From Pseudomonas muyukensis (GTDB lineage Bacteria; Pseudomonadota; Gammaproteobacteria; Pseudomonadales; Pseudomonadaceae), in contig NZ_CP077073.1 in the NCBI RefSeq assembly GCF_019139535.1, positions 4,182,501 to 4,246,500 of the forward strand: DNA of 64,000 bases, read 5' to 3'. Position numbers and translations under genes: made by a program. The notes beneath the pieces are model-generated. The model saw only the letters and a list, made by a program, of their open reading frames with translations. It did no database searches and was not told the origin of the DNA. Numbering within the stretch: position 1 is the first letter of the stretch; the number at the start of each line of letters is the position of its first letter. Positions 18,296-28,161 of the stretch are shown piece after piece.

Positions 18296-19114
18296 ATGAC
18301 CGCTACCGCACTGCCACTCCCCTCCTTCGCCCAGGCCCCGAGCGCCCACAGCCATGCCGGCGCGATCAAGCTCAGCGTCGAGGACCTGCACAAGCACTAC
18401 GGCGAGCACCAGGTGCTCAAGGGCGTTTCGCTGAACGCGCGCAAGGGCGACGTGATCAGCCTGATCGGCGCCAGCGGCTCGGGCAAGAGCACGTTCCTGC
18501 GCTGCATCAACTTCCTCGAGCAGCCCAACGCCGGCAGCATCACCCTCGACGGCCAGACCCTGGCGATCCACCCCGGTACCCGCACCCCGCCCGCGGCGCA
18601 ACTGCATAACCTGCGCACGCGCCTGGCCATGGTGTTCCAGCATTTCAACCTGTGGAGCCACCTGACGGTGCTGGAGAACATCTGCCTGGCACCGCGCAAG
18701 GTGCTGGGCATCAGCGCCGGCGAAGCCCAGGCACGGGCGCGCAAGTACCTGGACAAGGTCGGCCTGCCGGCCCGGGCCGCCGAGCAGTACCCGGCGTTTC
18801 TCTCCGGCGGCCAGCAACAGCGCGTGGCGATTGCCCGGGCCTTGGCCATGGAACCGGAGATCATCCTGTTCGACGAACCCACCTCGGCGCTGGACCCGGA
18901 GCTGGTCGGCGAAGTGCTCAAGGTGATACAGACGCTTGCCGAGGAAGGACGTACCATGCTCATGGTCACCCACGAAATGGGTTTCGCCCGCCAGGTGTCG
19001 AGCCAGGTGCTGTTCCTGCACCAGGGCCTGGTCGAGGAGCACGGCAGCGCCGAAATCCTCGACCGGCCACAGAGTGAGCGCCTGCGCCAGTTCCTCTCCA
19101 ATCGTCTGAAGTGA
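18296..19114 (+). CDS. ABC transporter ATP-binding protein (HisP type)
   Basis: A 272-residue ATPase of the polar amino acid importer. Motifs in order: Walker A GASGSGKST (about residues 60-68), Q-loop VFQHFNLWSH, signature LSGGQQQRVAIARAL, Walker B ILFDEPTSALDPEL and the H-loop MVTHEMGFAR. The first 25 residues (TATALPLPSFAQAPSAHSHA) are an unusual Ala/Pro/Ser-rich extension before the usual start of the domain (IKLSVEDLHKHYG). The ATG at 18296 has a GAGG ribosome site; an in-frame ATG at 18272 lies inside the previous gene and is less likely. Confidence 0.92.
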   Translation: MTATALPLPSFAQAPSAHSHAGAIKLSVEDLHKHYGEHQVLKGVSLNARKGDVISLIGASGSGKSTFLRCINFLEQPNAGSITLDGQTLAIHPGTRTPPAAQLHNLRTRLAMVFQHFNLWSHLTVLENICLAPRKVLGISAGEAQARARKYLDKVGLPARAAEQYPAFLSGGQQQRVAIARALAMEPEIILFDEPTSALDPELVGEVLKVIQTLAEEGRTMLMVTHEMGFARQVSSQVLFLHQGLVEEHGSAEILDRPQSERLRQFLSNRLK

Positions 19115-19127
19115 AATCACGCCGCCT

Positions 19128-19619
19128 ATGGATATCAAGGCCACCACACCCGTCGCAGCACCGCTGGATCGCATCGATGAAGCCATCATCGACGTGCTGC
19201 GCCACCAAGGAAGGATCACCTACGAAAAACTCTCCACCCTCGTGCACCTGACGCCCAGGCCCTGCCTGGAGCGGGTGCGCAAGCTGGAGCGGCGCGGGGT
19301 GATCCGCGGTTACGGGGCGATCATCGACCTGCAGCAGGTCTCCCCGGGGCTGTCGCTGCTGGTGCTGGTGGCCTTGTCCAACCAGAGCGGGCGCTCGGCG
19401 CAGCGAGCCTTCGAGGCGACCGTGCGGGCCTGCCCGCCGGTCTACGAATGCCAGCTGATCAGCGGGCATTTCGACTACAGCCTGCGCATGCGCTGCCGCG
19501 ACATGGAGCACTACCGGGTGCTGACCGAGACCTGGATGAACAACGACGAGCTGCACATCGACAAGCTGGTGGCGCACCCGGAGCTGGCCGCGGTCAAAAG
19601 CACCGCGCCACAGCTGTAG
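19128..19619 (+). CDS. Lrp/AsnC family transcriptional regulator
   Basis: A 163-residue regulator. The N-terminal winged helix-turn-helix covers about residues 13-70 (LDRIDEAIIDVLRHQGRITY, LVHLTPRPCLERVRKLERRG), followed by the RAM ligand-binding domain (LLVLVALSNQ, VYECQLISGHFDYSLRM). It lies 13 bases after the ABC ATPase on the same strand and ends the ctlX-ocd-transporter cluster. It probably controls that cluster in response to an amino acid such as ornithine, citrulline or arginine. The effector is inferred from context only. Confidence 0.9.
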   Translation: MDIKATTPVAAPLDRIDEAIIDVLRHQGRITYEKLSTLVHLTPRPCLERVRKLERRGVIRGYGAIIDLQQVSPGLSLLVLVALSNQSGRSAQRAFEATVRACPPVYECQLISGHFDYSLRMRCRDMEHYRVLTETWMNNDELHIDKLVAHPELAAVKSTAPQL

Positions 19620-19706
19620 CCCGCACGCCGCACGGCGGTATCCCGCTACCCCGTCGCGGCCGGCCAACCTCGCTAGCCTCGCTGCTTTCCCCACTGGAGA
19701 GCAGCC

Positions 19707-22700
19707 ATGCCCCTGTCCACACACTTGAGCTTCATCCCCCGGCAGCATCCCGACTGGCACAAGCAAGCCAGCCCAGAACAACGTGCCCGCCTCAAGCAAC
19801 GCACCCTCGCCAGCTATCGCGCCAGTCGCCAGGTGGCCCAGGCGCTCAAGCCGGTGCAGGCCATCGACACCTTCTGTCGCCCCCTGCTGCAAACCGCGCT
19901 CGCCCACTGGTTCCCCGGCAGCGCCTTGCCGACGCTGGACAATGCGCTGCTCTGGCACCTCGACGAACGTCGTGAAATGCCGTGGCTGGAAGCGGCCCTG
20001 CAGAACTTCGACGAAGGCGCGAAGGTCAAGCTGTATCGTGCCGGCGCCCCGAACAGCCCGCTGGGGGTCGACGCTGAACGCTTGGTCAAGGGCGTGCGCA
20101 ACCTCGACCTCGGCCAACGTTATTTCAACCACCTCAGCGAGCATATCGACAACGACACCTTCCGCACGCTGCTGCGCCAGCAGGACCATGGCGCATTCGC
20201 CGCCGAGCTGACCCAGGCGCGCCTGCAGGGCCGCCTCGATGCCCTGGGTGAACAGTTGGGCGAGGCAGCCCTGGCCAACAGCGTCGAATTGACGGTCGCA
20301 GGCCAGGCACGGCGCCTGCAGTGCGGCTACCTGAGCCTGTTCGATATCCCCCTGGACGGCCCGCTGCTGGTGCGACTCGACCCCCTGCTGGCCAACGAAC
20401 CCTGTTTGCTGTACCTGCCCGGCCATGCCCAGCCGCTGCGCCAATATCCGTCCATGCAGGCACTGGGCCAGGCGCTGACCGAAGCGCTGTGGCAACACCA
20501 GGAACGGGCGTTCTTCAGCCGCTTCGTCAAGCACGCGCAACAGGCCCAGTTCGTCGCCCGACTGCGCGGCGCGCTGTACCCGCGCTATCCCTATGCCAGC
20601 GTGCAGCGCACCGTGCCGGTCGTGGAAAAGGGCCAGCGCTTCAGCTGGCTGAAGCGGTTGTTCCCCGCCCCTGCCGACCTCTGGCAAGAGACCCTGGACA
20701 AGAACGCCCGCCTGCCAATGCGTTTCACCCCCTGGGCGGGCAATGCCTTCCAGGCGAGGGCGCGCATTCAGGTCGAACGCAAGCTGGCCGATGCCGCCAG
20801 CTTGGCGGTACCGGTAGCGCAGCGCGATGCTGCCGCGTTGCGCGCCCGTATCGAAGGTTGGCTGGGCCTGGGAATGACCGTGCTGAATATCGCGGCCTTC
20901 TTCGTGCCGGCACTTGGCGAAGTGATGATGGTGGTCGGTGGCGCACAACTGGTCGGTGAGTTTCTCGACGGCGTGCATGCGGCCAACGAAGGGGATAGCG
21001 AAGGCGCCATCGAGCACCTGTTCGATGTGCTGGAGAACCTGGCCCAGGTCGCGGCACTGGGCGCGGCCGGTGCAATTGCCCAGCGCCAGGGCATTTTGCA
21101 TGACTGGCTGCTGGTTGAGCACGGCGGTCGCCAGCGCCTGTGGCAAGACGACCTCTCCCCCTTCGCTCGCCCACAGCCCTGGCCCGCCGGCACCCAGCCC
21201 GGCAGCGACGGCCTAGTTCGCTGGAACGGACAAAGCTGGCTGCAACGCAAGGGCCAGTGCTATCCGCTCGAACGGGACACTTCGGGTCAATGGCGCCTGT
21301 ACAAGGCAACTGGCATGCGCCATCGCCCGACCCTGCGCGGCACTGGCGAGCAGCGCTGGTTGCTGGACCACGACCGACCATTGGGCTGGAGCGAGCAACG
21401 CCTGCTCGAACACTCAGGGCCATCGCACACCCCCCACGCTCGACAGACCCTGGCCCTGCGCTGCAGTGGCTATGACAGTGCCGTCATACGTCGTGCGTTG
21501 ACCGACCAGCAACCCTTGCCGGCCTTGCTGGTCGACAGTTTCGAAAGCTTCTCTAGCGCAGCCAAGTACAGCAAAGCCAGCGCACTACCGGGCAGCCAGG
21601 TGCTGAGCCGCGACTTCCCTGGCTTGAGCGAACGGGCCTGCAACGAGATCCTCGCCCAGGCCAGCCCCGAAGCCCTCGAGCAGTTGAACAGTACCGCCCG
21701 GGTGCCGATCGTACTGGCCGAAAAGGCACGCCGCTATCTGCGTGAGGCCCGCATCAACAAAGCACTGGCGCGCTTTTACCTGGAGACAGGCAGCGCGCTG
21801 GACCGAGATCGGTTGGTGATGCAAACCTTGCAACGCCTGCCGGGCTGGTCGGGTGAGGTGCGCCTCGAATTATGCGAGAACGGCCAGTTGCAGCACGTCG
21901 CCGGCGAATCAGGCCAGACGGTCAAGTCCGTCTGGCGTTCCGCCGACCGCTACGAGCCACGTGATGAGCAGAATCAACCGCTGGCCAGCGCCAGCGACCT
22001 GTTCCAGGCCATCCTGCAGGCCTTGCCCGACAGCGAGCGCAACGCCCTTGGGCTGCAGATCCATGAGCCCGAGCGACTGCGCGATGCGCTGTTCGACCTT
22101 GCCATGAAGGACCGCCGGCAAACGGCGCAGGACCTTGGCATGGCGCCGCTACGCCCGCTGTATCGCCTGCCGAGCCGGCTGCCCGGCACCAGGCGCCTGG
22201 GCCACAGGCTCAGCGGCCATGGCCGGCAGGGTTGGTTGAGCGAGGACGACCTGTTCGACCAGCTCTACCCCGCCTCGCCCCATGACAACCGGGCGCTGTT
22301 GCGCAGCAGCCTGCGCGAGCAGGCGGGCCCTGTTCCCGGCGCTTTCGCACGCCTGCTGGAACAACTGCGCAACGACTACCAGCGGCTCGACGCCAGCCTG
22401 CGGCGCTGGGCCAGCGATGCCGATGGCATCGCAGTCGGCGCACTGGATCAACGCCGGGTCTACCGCGGCGTCATGGCCGAACGTATCCGCGCGGCCTGGC
22501 GCAGGGAAGCGCAACCGGGCACGATCAATCAGTTCGACTACGTCACGCTGCTGATCCATGGCCTGCATGTCGATGAACTGCCCACCTTGCCCGTGCAATT
22601 ACCCCACGTCCGACAACTGACCGTGAACGGGCTGAGCAACGCCGGCGCTGCCAACCTGAACCACTTCCTGCGGGCCTTTCCCCAGGTCCGCTACGTCGAC

Positions 22701-24500
22701 CTGACGGAAAATGCGCTGACGACACTGCCGTCATCCTTGAGCGAACTGGCCCAGCTCGACACCCTCGACCTGTCGGAAAACCGCCTGGGCCTGGACAGCG
22801 AGGCATCACGGGCAATCCTCGGCCAGCTGACACGCCTGACCCATCTGAACCTCACGGGCGCCATCGACACCCTCTCGGCAAGCACCCTCGAGTACCTCGC
22901 CAGGCTGCCCACGCTCAGCACCTTGCAGGCGGATGTCAACGAGCTGGAGCTGGGCGCCGCCCATTTTCTAGCGCTGCAGCGCTGGCCTTCGCTGCGCGTA
23001 CTGTTGCTGGGGCAGAACCAGATCGTGCTGGACGAAGCTGCGCGCAATGCCCTGGCCGGCCTGAACCGGCTAAGCCGGCTGTCGTTGAGCGAGAACCCAC
23101 TCGAGTTGCCCCCGGACGTCACTGGCTGGAGCCAGCTCGAGGAGCTGGACCTGGAAAGCACCGGCATCGATGCCTGGCCCATCGGTTTGCAGCCCTTGCT
23201 CGATCAACAGCCCCTGACCCTGCGCGAGCTGGACCTGAGCCGCAACGCCCTCACCGACGCGCCCGACTTGACCGACAGCGCCTTTGCCCGCGCCATCCGC
23301 GCAGGGGAAGACAACCTGTTCTTCTCCTTCCAGGACAACCCATTTACCGAGGCGGCCCTGGAGCGCCTGAATGCCGCCGGCCTTGAGACCCCGGCGTATG
23401 CCGACACCCCGCCAGCATGGTCCGAGGATTGGCCCGAGGCGTTGCTCGACCACATCGCCGACACCGCGCCAGAGCCACAATGGTCGCCCTTGTACGCATT
23501 GTTCCAGCGCCTGCCCGACACCATCGACTACCAACGCAACCCGACGGCCCTGCGCCAACGCATGCAACAGCTGCTGCAGACCCTCGTCGACGCCCAGGCC
23601 TCCAGCGATACCTGGGGCCAGGCGCAATTGCAGGAGCAGATCAACGACTTGCTCAACGATGCCAGCCAGGCATGCGTTGACCAGGCCAGCCTGCTGTTCC
23701 AGCAGGTCGAGACCGACGTCCTGGTCTGGCGCGCCGCAAGCCATGCCAGCCCAGGCGCCAGCGATGAACAGGTGGCCGTCGGCTGCGCCCGGAGCGTGTT
23801 CCGCCTGCGTCTGCTCGATGCCCGCGTGGGCGACCTGTACAACGCCCGGGTCGCCAGGCGCCAGGCCCTGCGCGAGGGGCAGGCCAGCGTGCCGGCGCTG
23901 GCTGCGGGCGACGATATCAGCGATGCCAGCCTCAGCGAGGCGCAGTACCCACTCGACGAAGTGGAAATGGCCCTGCATGCACGGATGCACTTGCGTGAAT
24001 CCCTGGGCCTGCCAGCCCAACCCGAGGCCATCGCCTTCGACTATCTGGCGCGACTGAGCGAGTCGACCCTGCAACACCTGGCCAACGCCGTGCGGGCCGC
24101 CAGCGATGGGCCGCGCCTGGTCGACTGGGCGATCGACCAAGGGTTCTGGCGCACCTGGCTGCAGCGTTTGCAGCCCCAGGAGTTCGAACAGTTCGAACAC
24201 ACCTGGGCGGGCGCTTCGGAGTACTTCGACAGCTTGAGCGAGGCCAGCACGGCGTTCGGCGCCTATCTCGGCTCGCCGGTACCCGCCCCGTTCATCCAGG
24301 CGCTGGAGCGAGCAGTGCCCAGCCTGAGCTGGCGCATCGACGGCGTGCTGCAACGCATCGACCTGGTGTCGAACCGCTATGCCGATGAAGGGGCGCTGTA
24401 TCAGCGTATCGCCGCCCTGCTTCTGAGCAGCCGCGACGCCGCCAGGCTCGCCTTGTTGCGCCAACTGAGCACGGCCATGGTCCAGGCCAATCCGCGCTAA
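19707..24500 (+). CDS. large LRR protein with NEL-type E3 ubiquitin ligase domain (putative effector/toxin)
   Basis: A 1597-residue protein of the Pseudomonas dermonecrotic-toxin-like/NEL family. Residues 1-950 form a long N-terminal region without a Sec signal; a hydrophobic stretch at about 385-425 (MTVLNIAAFFVPALGEVMMV) could insert into or sit against a membrane. Leucine-rich repeats occupy about 960-1185 (LDTLDLSENRLGL, LRVLLLGQNQIVL, LRELDLSRNALTD). The C-terminal 400 residues look like the NEL domain of IpaH/SspH ubiquitin ligases, with candidate catalytic Cys1360 in VAVGCARSVFRLRLLDARVG. IpaH-type proteins ubiquitinate host proteins after type III delivery. No secretion genes lie nearby and the delivery route is unknown. 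GGAGAG precedes the ATG. The domain call is good; the activity and target are inferred. Confidence 0.82.
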   Translation: MPLSTHLSFIPRQHPDWHKQASPEQRARLKQRTLASYRASRQVAQALKPVQAIDTFCRPLLQTALAHWFPGSALPTLDNALLWHLDERREMPWLEAALQNFDEGAKVKLYRAGAPNSPLGVDAERLVKGVRNLDLGQRYFNHLSEHIDNDTFRTLLRQQDHGAFAAELTQARLQGRLDALGEQLGEAALANSVELTVAGQARRLQCGYLSLFDIPLDGPLLVRLDPLLANEPCLLYLPGHAQPLRQYPSMQALGQALTEALWQHQERAFFSRFVKHAQQAQFVARLRGALYPRYPYASVQRTVPVVEKGQRFSWLKRLFPAPADLWQETLDKNARLPMRFTPWAGNAFQARARIQVERKLADAASLAVPVAQRDAAALRARIEGWLGLGMTVLNIAAFFVPALGEVMMVVGGAQLVGEFLDGVHAANEGDSEGAIEHLFDVLENLAQVAALGAAGAIAQRQGILHDWLLVEHGGRQRLWQDDLSPFARPQPWPAGTQPGSDGLVRWNGQSWLQRKGQCYPLERDTSGQWRLYKATGMRHRPTLRGTGEQRWLLDHDRPLGWSEQRLLEHSGPSHTPHARQTLALRCSGYDSAVIRRALTDQQPLPALLVDSFESFSSAAKYSKASALPGSQVLSRDFPGLSERACNEILAQASPEALEQLNSTARVPIVLAEKARRYLREARINKALARFYLETGSALDRDRLVMQTLQRLPGWSGEVRLELCENGQLQHVAGESGQTVKSVWRSADRYEPRDEQNQPLASASDLFQAILQALPDSERNALGLQIHEPERLRDALFDLAMKDRRQTAQDLGMAPLRPLYRLPSRLPGTRRLGHRLSGHGRQGWLSEDDLFDQLYPASPHDNRALLRSSLREQAGPVPGAFARLLEQLRNDYQRLDASLRRWASDADGIAVGALDQRRVYRGVMAERIRAAWRREAQPGTINQFDYVTLLIHGLHVDELPTLPVQLPHVRQLTVNGLSNAGAANLNHFLRAFPQVRYVDLTENALTTLPSSLSELAQLDTLDLSENRLGLDSEASRAILGQLTRLTHLNLTGAIDTLSASTLEYLARLPTLSTLQADVNELELGAAHFLALQRWPSLRVLLLGQNQIVLDEAARNALAGLNRLSRLSLSENPLELPPDVTGWSQLEELDLESTGIDAWPIGLQPLLDQQPLTLRELDLSRNALTDAPDLTDSAFARAIRAGEDNLFFSFQDNPFTEAALERLNAAGLETPAYADTPPAWSEDWPEALLDHIADTAPEPQWSPLYALFQRLPDTIDYQRNPTALRQRMQQLLQTLVDAQASSDTWGQAQLQEQINDLLNDASQACVDQASLLFQQVETDVLVWRAASHASPGASDEQVAVGCARSVFRLRLLDARVGDLYNARVARRQALREGQASVPALAAGDDISDASLSEAQYPLDEVEMALHARMHLRESLGLPAQPEAIAFDYLARLSESTLQHLANAVRAASDGPRLVDWAIDQGFWRTWLQRLQPQEFEQFEHTWAGASEYFDSLSEASTAFGAYLGSPVPAPFIQALERAVPSLSWRIDGVLQRIDLVSNRYADEGALYQRIAALLLSSRDAARLALLRQLSTAMVQANPR

Positions 24501-24538
24501 CCCGCCAACCCCGCTCAAACGCGTGCCACGACGTGGTC

Positions 24539-24579
24539 GCGGGCTTGCCCGGCGATGAATGATCGCTGTTCAAGCCCGC
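24539..24579. terminator. convergent-gap hairpin
   Basis: A 9-bp inverted repeat (GCGGGCTTG at 24539-24547 and CAAGCCCGC at 24571-24579) in the 88-bp gap between the convergent LRR gene and the PAS-GGDEF-EAL gene. It resembles half of a REP unit and may end transcripts from both sides, though no T-tract is present. Confidence 0.4.
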
Positions 24580-24588
24580 CTTCGCCCA

Positions 24589-26307
24589 TCAGCAGTTCGC
24601 GCGCGCCGGCCTGGCCGGCGCGGCCCCCTTCCACTCCAGCGGCTGGCGGTACGCGGCCACCCACTGCGCCACCGCTGCCACCGGCATCGGCCGAGCGATC
24701 CCGTAGCCTTGCGCCAGCTCGCAGCCCAGCCCCATCAGCACCCGCCCGTGCTCGACCGTTTCCACCCCCTCGGCCACCACCTCGCGGCCGAATGCCCGGG
24801 CCAGGCCGATCACCGCCCCCGCCAGGGCCAGGTCATCCTGGTCGCGCAGAATGTCGCGCACGAACGACTTGTCGATCTTGATGGTCTGCGCCGGCAGGCG
24901 CTTGAGGTAGCTCAGTGAGGAGTAGCCGGTGCCGAAGTCGTCCAGGGAAAAACGCACGCCCAATGCCCGGCAGGCATCCAGGCAACGCCCCACCCGGGGC
25001 AGGTTGTCGATGGCCACCGACTCGACGATTTCCAGGTCCAGCCGCGCCGGCTCGACACCGGGATAACGCCCCAGCAACCGCGCCAGCCGCTCGACGAAAT
25101 CGCCGCGCTGCAGTTGGCGGGCAGCGATGTTGACGCTCAACGACCAGTCACGCCCCGACAACTGCCACTGCTGCAGTTGCTGCAACGCCTGGTCGATGAC
25201 CCACTCGCCCAGCTCGACGATCAGGTCGGTCTGCTCCACCAGCGGCAGGAAGTCCCCCGGCGGCACCGGCCCCTTGGACGGGTGCATCCAGCGCAGCAAG
25301 GCCTCGAAGCCCATGACCTGACCACTGCGCATGTTCACCTTGGGCTGGTAGTGCAGGCACAGCTCGCCCTGGCGCAAGGCCCGCCGCACCCGCGCCACGG
25401 TCTGGTGGGTGGCCTTGAGCTCCAGCGCCTGGGACACATCGAACACATGGTAGCGGTTGCGCCCTTGCTGCTTGGCCACGTACATGGCCTGGTCGGCATT
25501 GCGCACCAGCGCGTCGGCGTCGTCATCGTCCTGGGGAAACAGGGTCACGCCGATACTCGCGCTCAGGCTCAAGGCCTGCTCACGCACCACATAGGGTGCG
25601 GCCAGCGCGCGCAAAACCCGTTGCAACGCGGCATCGAGCTGTTGCGGGCCTTCGATATGGCGCAGGATCAGCACGAACTCGTCGCCCGACAACCGCGCCA
25701 CCGCGTCGCCACCGCGCAGGATGCTCTGCAGGCGCTGGGCCACCTCCACCAGCAGCAGGTCGCCGGTGGCATGGCCATAGCCGTCGTTGACCGCCTTGAA
25801 ACCGTCCAGGTCGAGCATGCACACCGCCAGCGGGATGCTCTCGCGCCGGGAAAAGGCCAGGGCCTGGTTGAGCAGGTCGGAAAGATAGGCACGGTTGGGC
25901 AGGCCGGTCAGCACATCGTGGCCCACGCGCCATTGCAGGGTGTGCAGCAACTGGCGCTTCTCGGTGACGTCAAAGCGGATCGACACGTACTTGCGCACCT
26001 TGTTGGTGTGCGGATCGATCAGCGGCACCATGGTGCTGTCCACCCAGTACAGCGAGCCGTCCTTGGCGCGGTTGCAGATCTCGCCCTTCCACACCCGGCC
26101 TGCCGCCAGGGCGCGCCACATGTCGAGGAAGAACGTCGGCTCGTGCAGGCCGGAATTGAGGATGCGGTGGTTCGCCCCCAGCAGCTCTTCGCGGCTGTAG
26201 CCGGAGATGCTGCAGAACTGCTGGTTGACATAGGTGATGCAACCGCGCAGGTCGGTCTCGGAAAAGATCGCGGCCGCATCCACGGCCGCGCGATAGTTGT
26301 CGTCCAT
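24589..26307 (-). CDS. PAS-GGDEF-EAL cyclic-di-GMP signalling protein
   Basis: A 572-residue cytoplasmic protein. A PAS domain lies at about residues 5-125 (CITYVNQQFCSISGYSREEL, LYWVDSTMVPLI) and is close to the PAS of Aer. The GGDEF domain covers about 130-300 (DVLTGLPNRAYL, MLDLDGFKAVNDGYGHATGD), but its signature is SGDEF rather than GGDEF, so cyclase activity is uncertain. The EAL domain covers about 310-560 and keeps its metal and catalytic residues: GFEALLRW, VNIAARQL, LEIVES, DDFGTGYSSL, IKIDKSFV and VVAEGVET, so phosphodiesterase activity is likely. It starts 12 bases after the Aer-type receptor gene and is probably co-transcribed, linking redox sensing to c-di-GMP. Confidence 0.9.
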   Translation of the reverse strand: MDDNYRAAVDAAAIFSETDLRGCITYVNQQFCSISGYSREELLGANHRILNSGLHEPTFFLDMWRALAAGRVWKGEICNRAKDGSLYWVDSTMVPLIDPHTNKVRKYVSIRFDVTEKRQLLHTLQWRVGHDVLTGLPNRAYLSDLLNQALAFSRRESIPLAVCMLDLDGFKAVNDGYGHATGDLLLVEVAQRLQSILRGGDAVARLSGDEFVLILRHIEGPQQLDAALQRVLRALAAPYVVREQALSLSASIGVTLFPQDDDDADALVRNADQAMYVAKQQGRNRYHVFDVSQALELKATHQTVARVRRALRQGELCLHYQPKVNMRSGQVMGFEALLRWMHPSKGPVPPGDFLPLVEQTDLIVELGEWVIDQALQQLQQWQLSGRDWSLSVNIAARQLQRGDFVERLARLLGRYPGVEPARLDLEIVESVAIDNLPRVGRCLDACRALGVRFSLDDFGTGYSSLSYLKRLPAQTIKIDKSFVRDILRDQDDLALAGAVIGLARAFGREVVAEGVETVEHGRVLMGLGCELAQGYGIARPMPVAAVAQWVAAYRQPLEWKGAAPARPARANC

Positions 26308-26319
26308 ATCCTTGGCAAC

Positions 26320-27885
26320 CTAGCGGTTGAAGCGCTCCACCAACGCGCGCAAGCCGGCGCACACCTGCTCCAGCTCGGTACCGCGCGAGGCGGCGGCGTT
26401 GGCGCTGCGGGCGCTCTGCTGGACAGTGCCGGCCACGCCGTTGATCTGCCGCGAGACATCCTCGGCCACGGCCGACTGCTGCTGGGCGGCGGCAGCCATC
26501 TGCTGGCTCATGTCGCTGATCCGCGACACGGCATGGCGAATCCCCTGCAAGGCCTCCTGGGCCAGGGCCACCTGGGTCACGCCCTGCTCGGCACCCGCGA
26601 TACCCTGGCTGGCGATGTTCACCGCCTGTTCGGCGCCGCCGCGCAGGCTGTCGATGATGCTCTGGATGTGCAAGGTGGACTGGCGAGTCTTGTCGGCCAA
26701 GGCGCGCACCTCGTCGGCCACCACCGCGAAGCCGCGGCCCTGCTCGCCGGCCCGGGCGGCCTCGATGGCCGCATTGAGCGCCAGCAGGTTGGTCTGCTCG
26801 GCGATGGCGCGGATCATCCCGGCGGCCTCGGCGATGGCACCGGTCTGACCGGCCAGGTCGTTGACCGCCTGGTTGATCTGCCCGACCGTAGCGGCCAGGC
26901 CATGGATCGCCGCACCCGTGGCATCGGCCACCTGGCTGCCCTGCTGGGCCAGCAGGTGCGCGGTCTGGGCCTGCTCGGCGGTCAACTGCACATGCCCGGC
27001 GACTTCACCGATCGAGGCGGCCATCTCGGTCATCGCGGTGGCGGTCAAATCGGTTTCGGCGCGCTGTTCCAGCAAGGCCGTCTCGGTACCCCGGGACAGC
27101 CGCCCGGCATCCTCGGCCGCCCCGGCCATCTGCGCGGCCAGGTCGCTCAGGCGGGTGAGCGCGGTCTTCAGCCGCGCCTCCTCGCTGATCAGGATCAGTT
27201 GCAGTTGCCCGGCGGCACCGGCCAGGTCGCTGTAGGTCAGTGCCGCCACCGGGTCGCCGAAGGTATTGTCGGCGCCTTCGACGATACCCCGCAGGTGCCG
27301 GCCCATGCGGCTCTGCGCCCACAGCCCGACACCGGCGAACAGCGCCACCGTCAGCCCCTGGGCGGGCAGGCCCGGCCATAGCTGGTTGGCGCCGACGGCC
27401 AGCGCGCCGCCCGCCAGGGGCACCGCGAGGCCACGGCCGAGCAGGGCCAGGCGCCGGCCAGGCGACAGCGCCGCCTTGCCTTGGCGCAAGCGGGCATACA
27501 GGGCCTCGGCCCGGGCCACCTGTGCGCGGGTCGGGCACACCCGTACCGACTCGTAGCCGACCACCCGGCCGTCTTCGAGGATCGGCGTGACGTAGGCATT
27601 GACCCAGTAGAAATTGCCGTTCTTGCAGCGGTTCTTGACGATGCCCATCCAGCTGCGGCCCGCCTTGAGGTACTGCCACATCCGTTCGAACACCGCCTCG
27701 GGCATGTCTGGATGGCGCACCAGGTTGTGCGGGCTGCCGATCAGCTCGTCCTGGCTATAGCCGCTGATGGCGGCGAATTCGGCATTGCAGTAGGTGATCA
27801 GGCTGGCCGTGTCGGTCGCCGAAATGAGCCGCTGGTGCTCGGGGAAGCTTTGCTCGACCGGGTTGACCGGCAGGTTCTGACGCAC
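26320..27885 (-). CDS. aer: Aer-type aerotaxis receptor (PAS methyl-accepting chemotaxis protein)
   Basis: A 521-residue chemoreceptor. The N-terminal PAS domain (about residues 20-120: [51 protein letters not shown]) matches the FAD-binding PAS of Aer. A hydrophobic anchor at about 155-200 and a HAMP-like linker follow. The signalling hairpin tip [20 protein letters not shown] lies near residue 385. No periplasmic domain is present, as expected for Aer. The start is taken as GTG at 27885 ([15 protein letters not shown]), since GGAG lies 7 bases upstream and homologues begin here. An ATG seven codons earlier (27906) has no clear ribosome site. It likely senses internal redox state and signals to CheA. 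Confidence 0.88.
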   Translation of the reverse strand: MRQNLPVNPVEQSFPEHQRLISATDTASLITYCNAEFAAISGYSQDELIGSPHNLVRHPDMPEAVFERMWQYLKAGRSWMGIVKNRCKNGNFYWVNAYVTPILEDGRVVGYESVRVCPTRAQVARAEALYARLRQGKAALSPGRRLALLGRGLAVPLAGGALAVGANQLWPGLPAQGLTVALFAGVGLWAQSRMGRHLRGIVEGADNTFGDPVAALTYSDLAGAAGQLQLILISEEARLKTALTRLSDLAAQMAGAAEDAGRLSRGTETALLEQRAETDLTATAMTEMAASIGEVAGHVQLTAEQAQTAHLLAQQGSQVADATGAAIHGLAATVGQINQAVNDLAGQTGAIAEAAGMIRAIAEQTNLLALNAAIEAARAGEQGRGFAVVADEVRALADKTRQSTLHIQSIIDSLRGGAEQAVNIASQGIAGAEQGVTQVALAQEALQGIRHAVSRISDMSQQMAAAAQQQSAVAEDVSRQINGVAGTVQQSARSANAAASRGTELEQVCAGLRALVERFNR

Positions 27886-28161
27886 GCTGAGACTCCATTC
27901 ATACACGGCCCGACGACCTGCCTGACAGAAAGCCAGGGATGCCGGAACCGTTCATCGTGGATCAGTTCCAATGTCCGACAACGCAGGCTCATGGGCCGGC
28001 ACTTGGCCGGATCGCCCTGGACAATCACTTGAATGACTGATCAATCAAAGCGGCCAATTCTACGAACTCCATCACATTTTGCAAATAAAGGTGATGGATC
28101 ATGGCGTTGCGCTATAGCGCCATATATCGTTAAGTGCTTGATTCTAAATGGGAATTAAGCG

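Noticed and set aside
19707..24500. Calling the LRR-NEL protein a type III effector
   Set aside because: No type III genes, chaperone or hrp-box-like promoter are seen in the window, so only the domain-level description is given.
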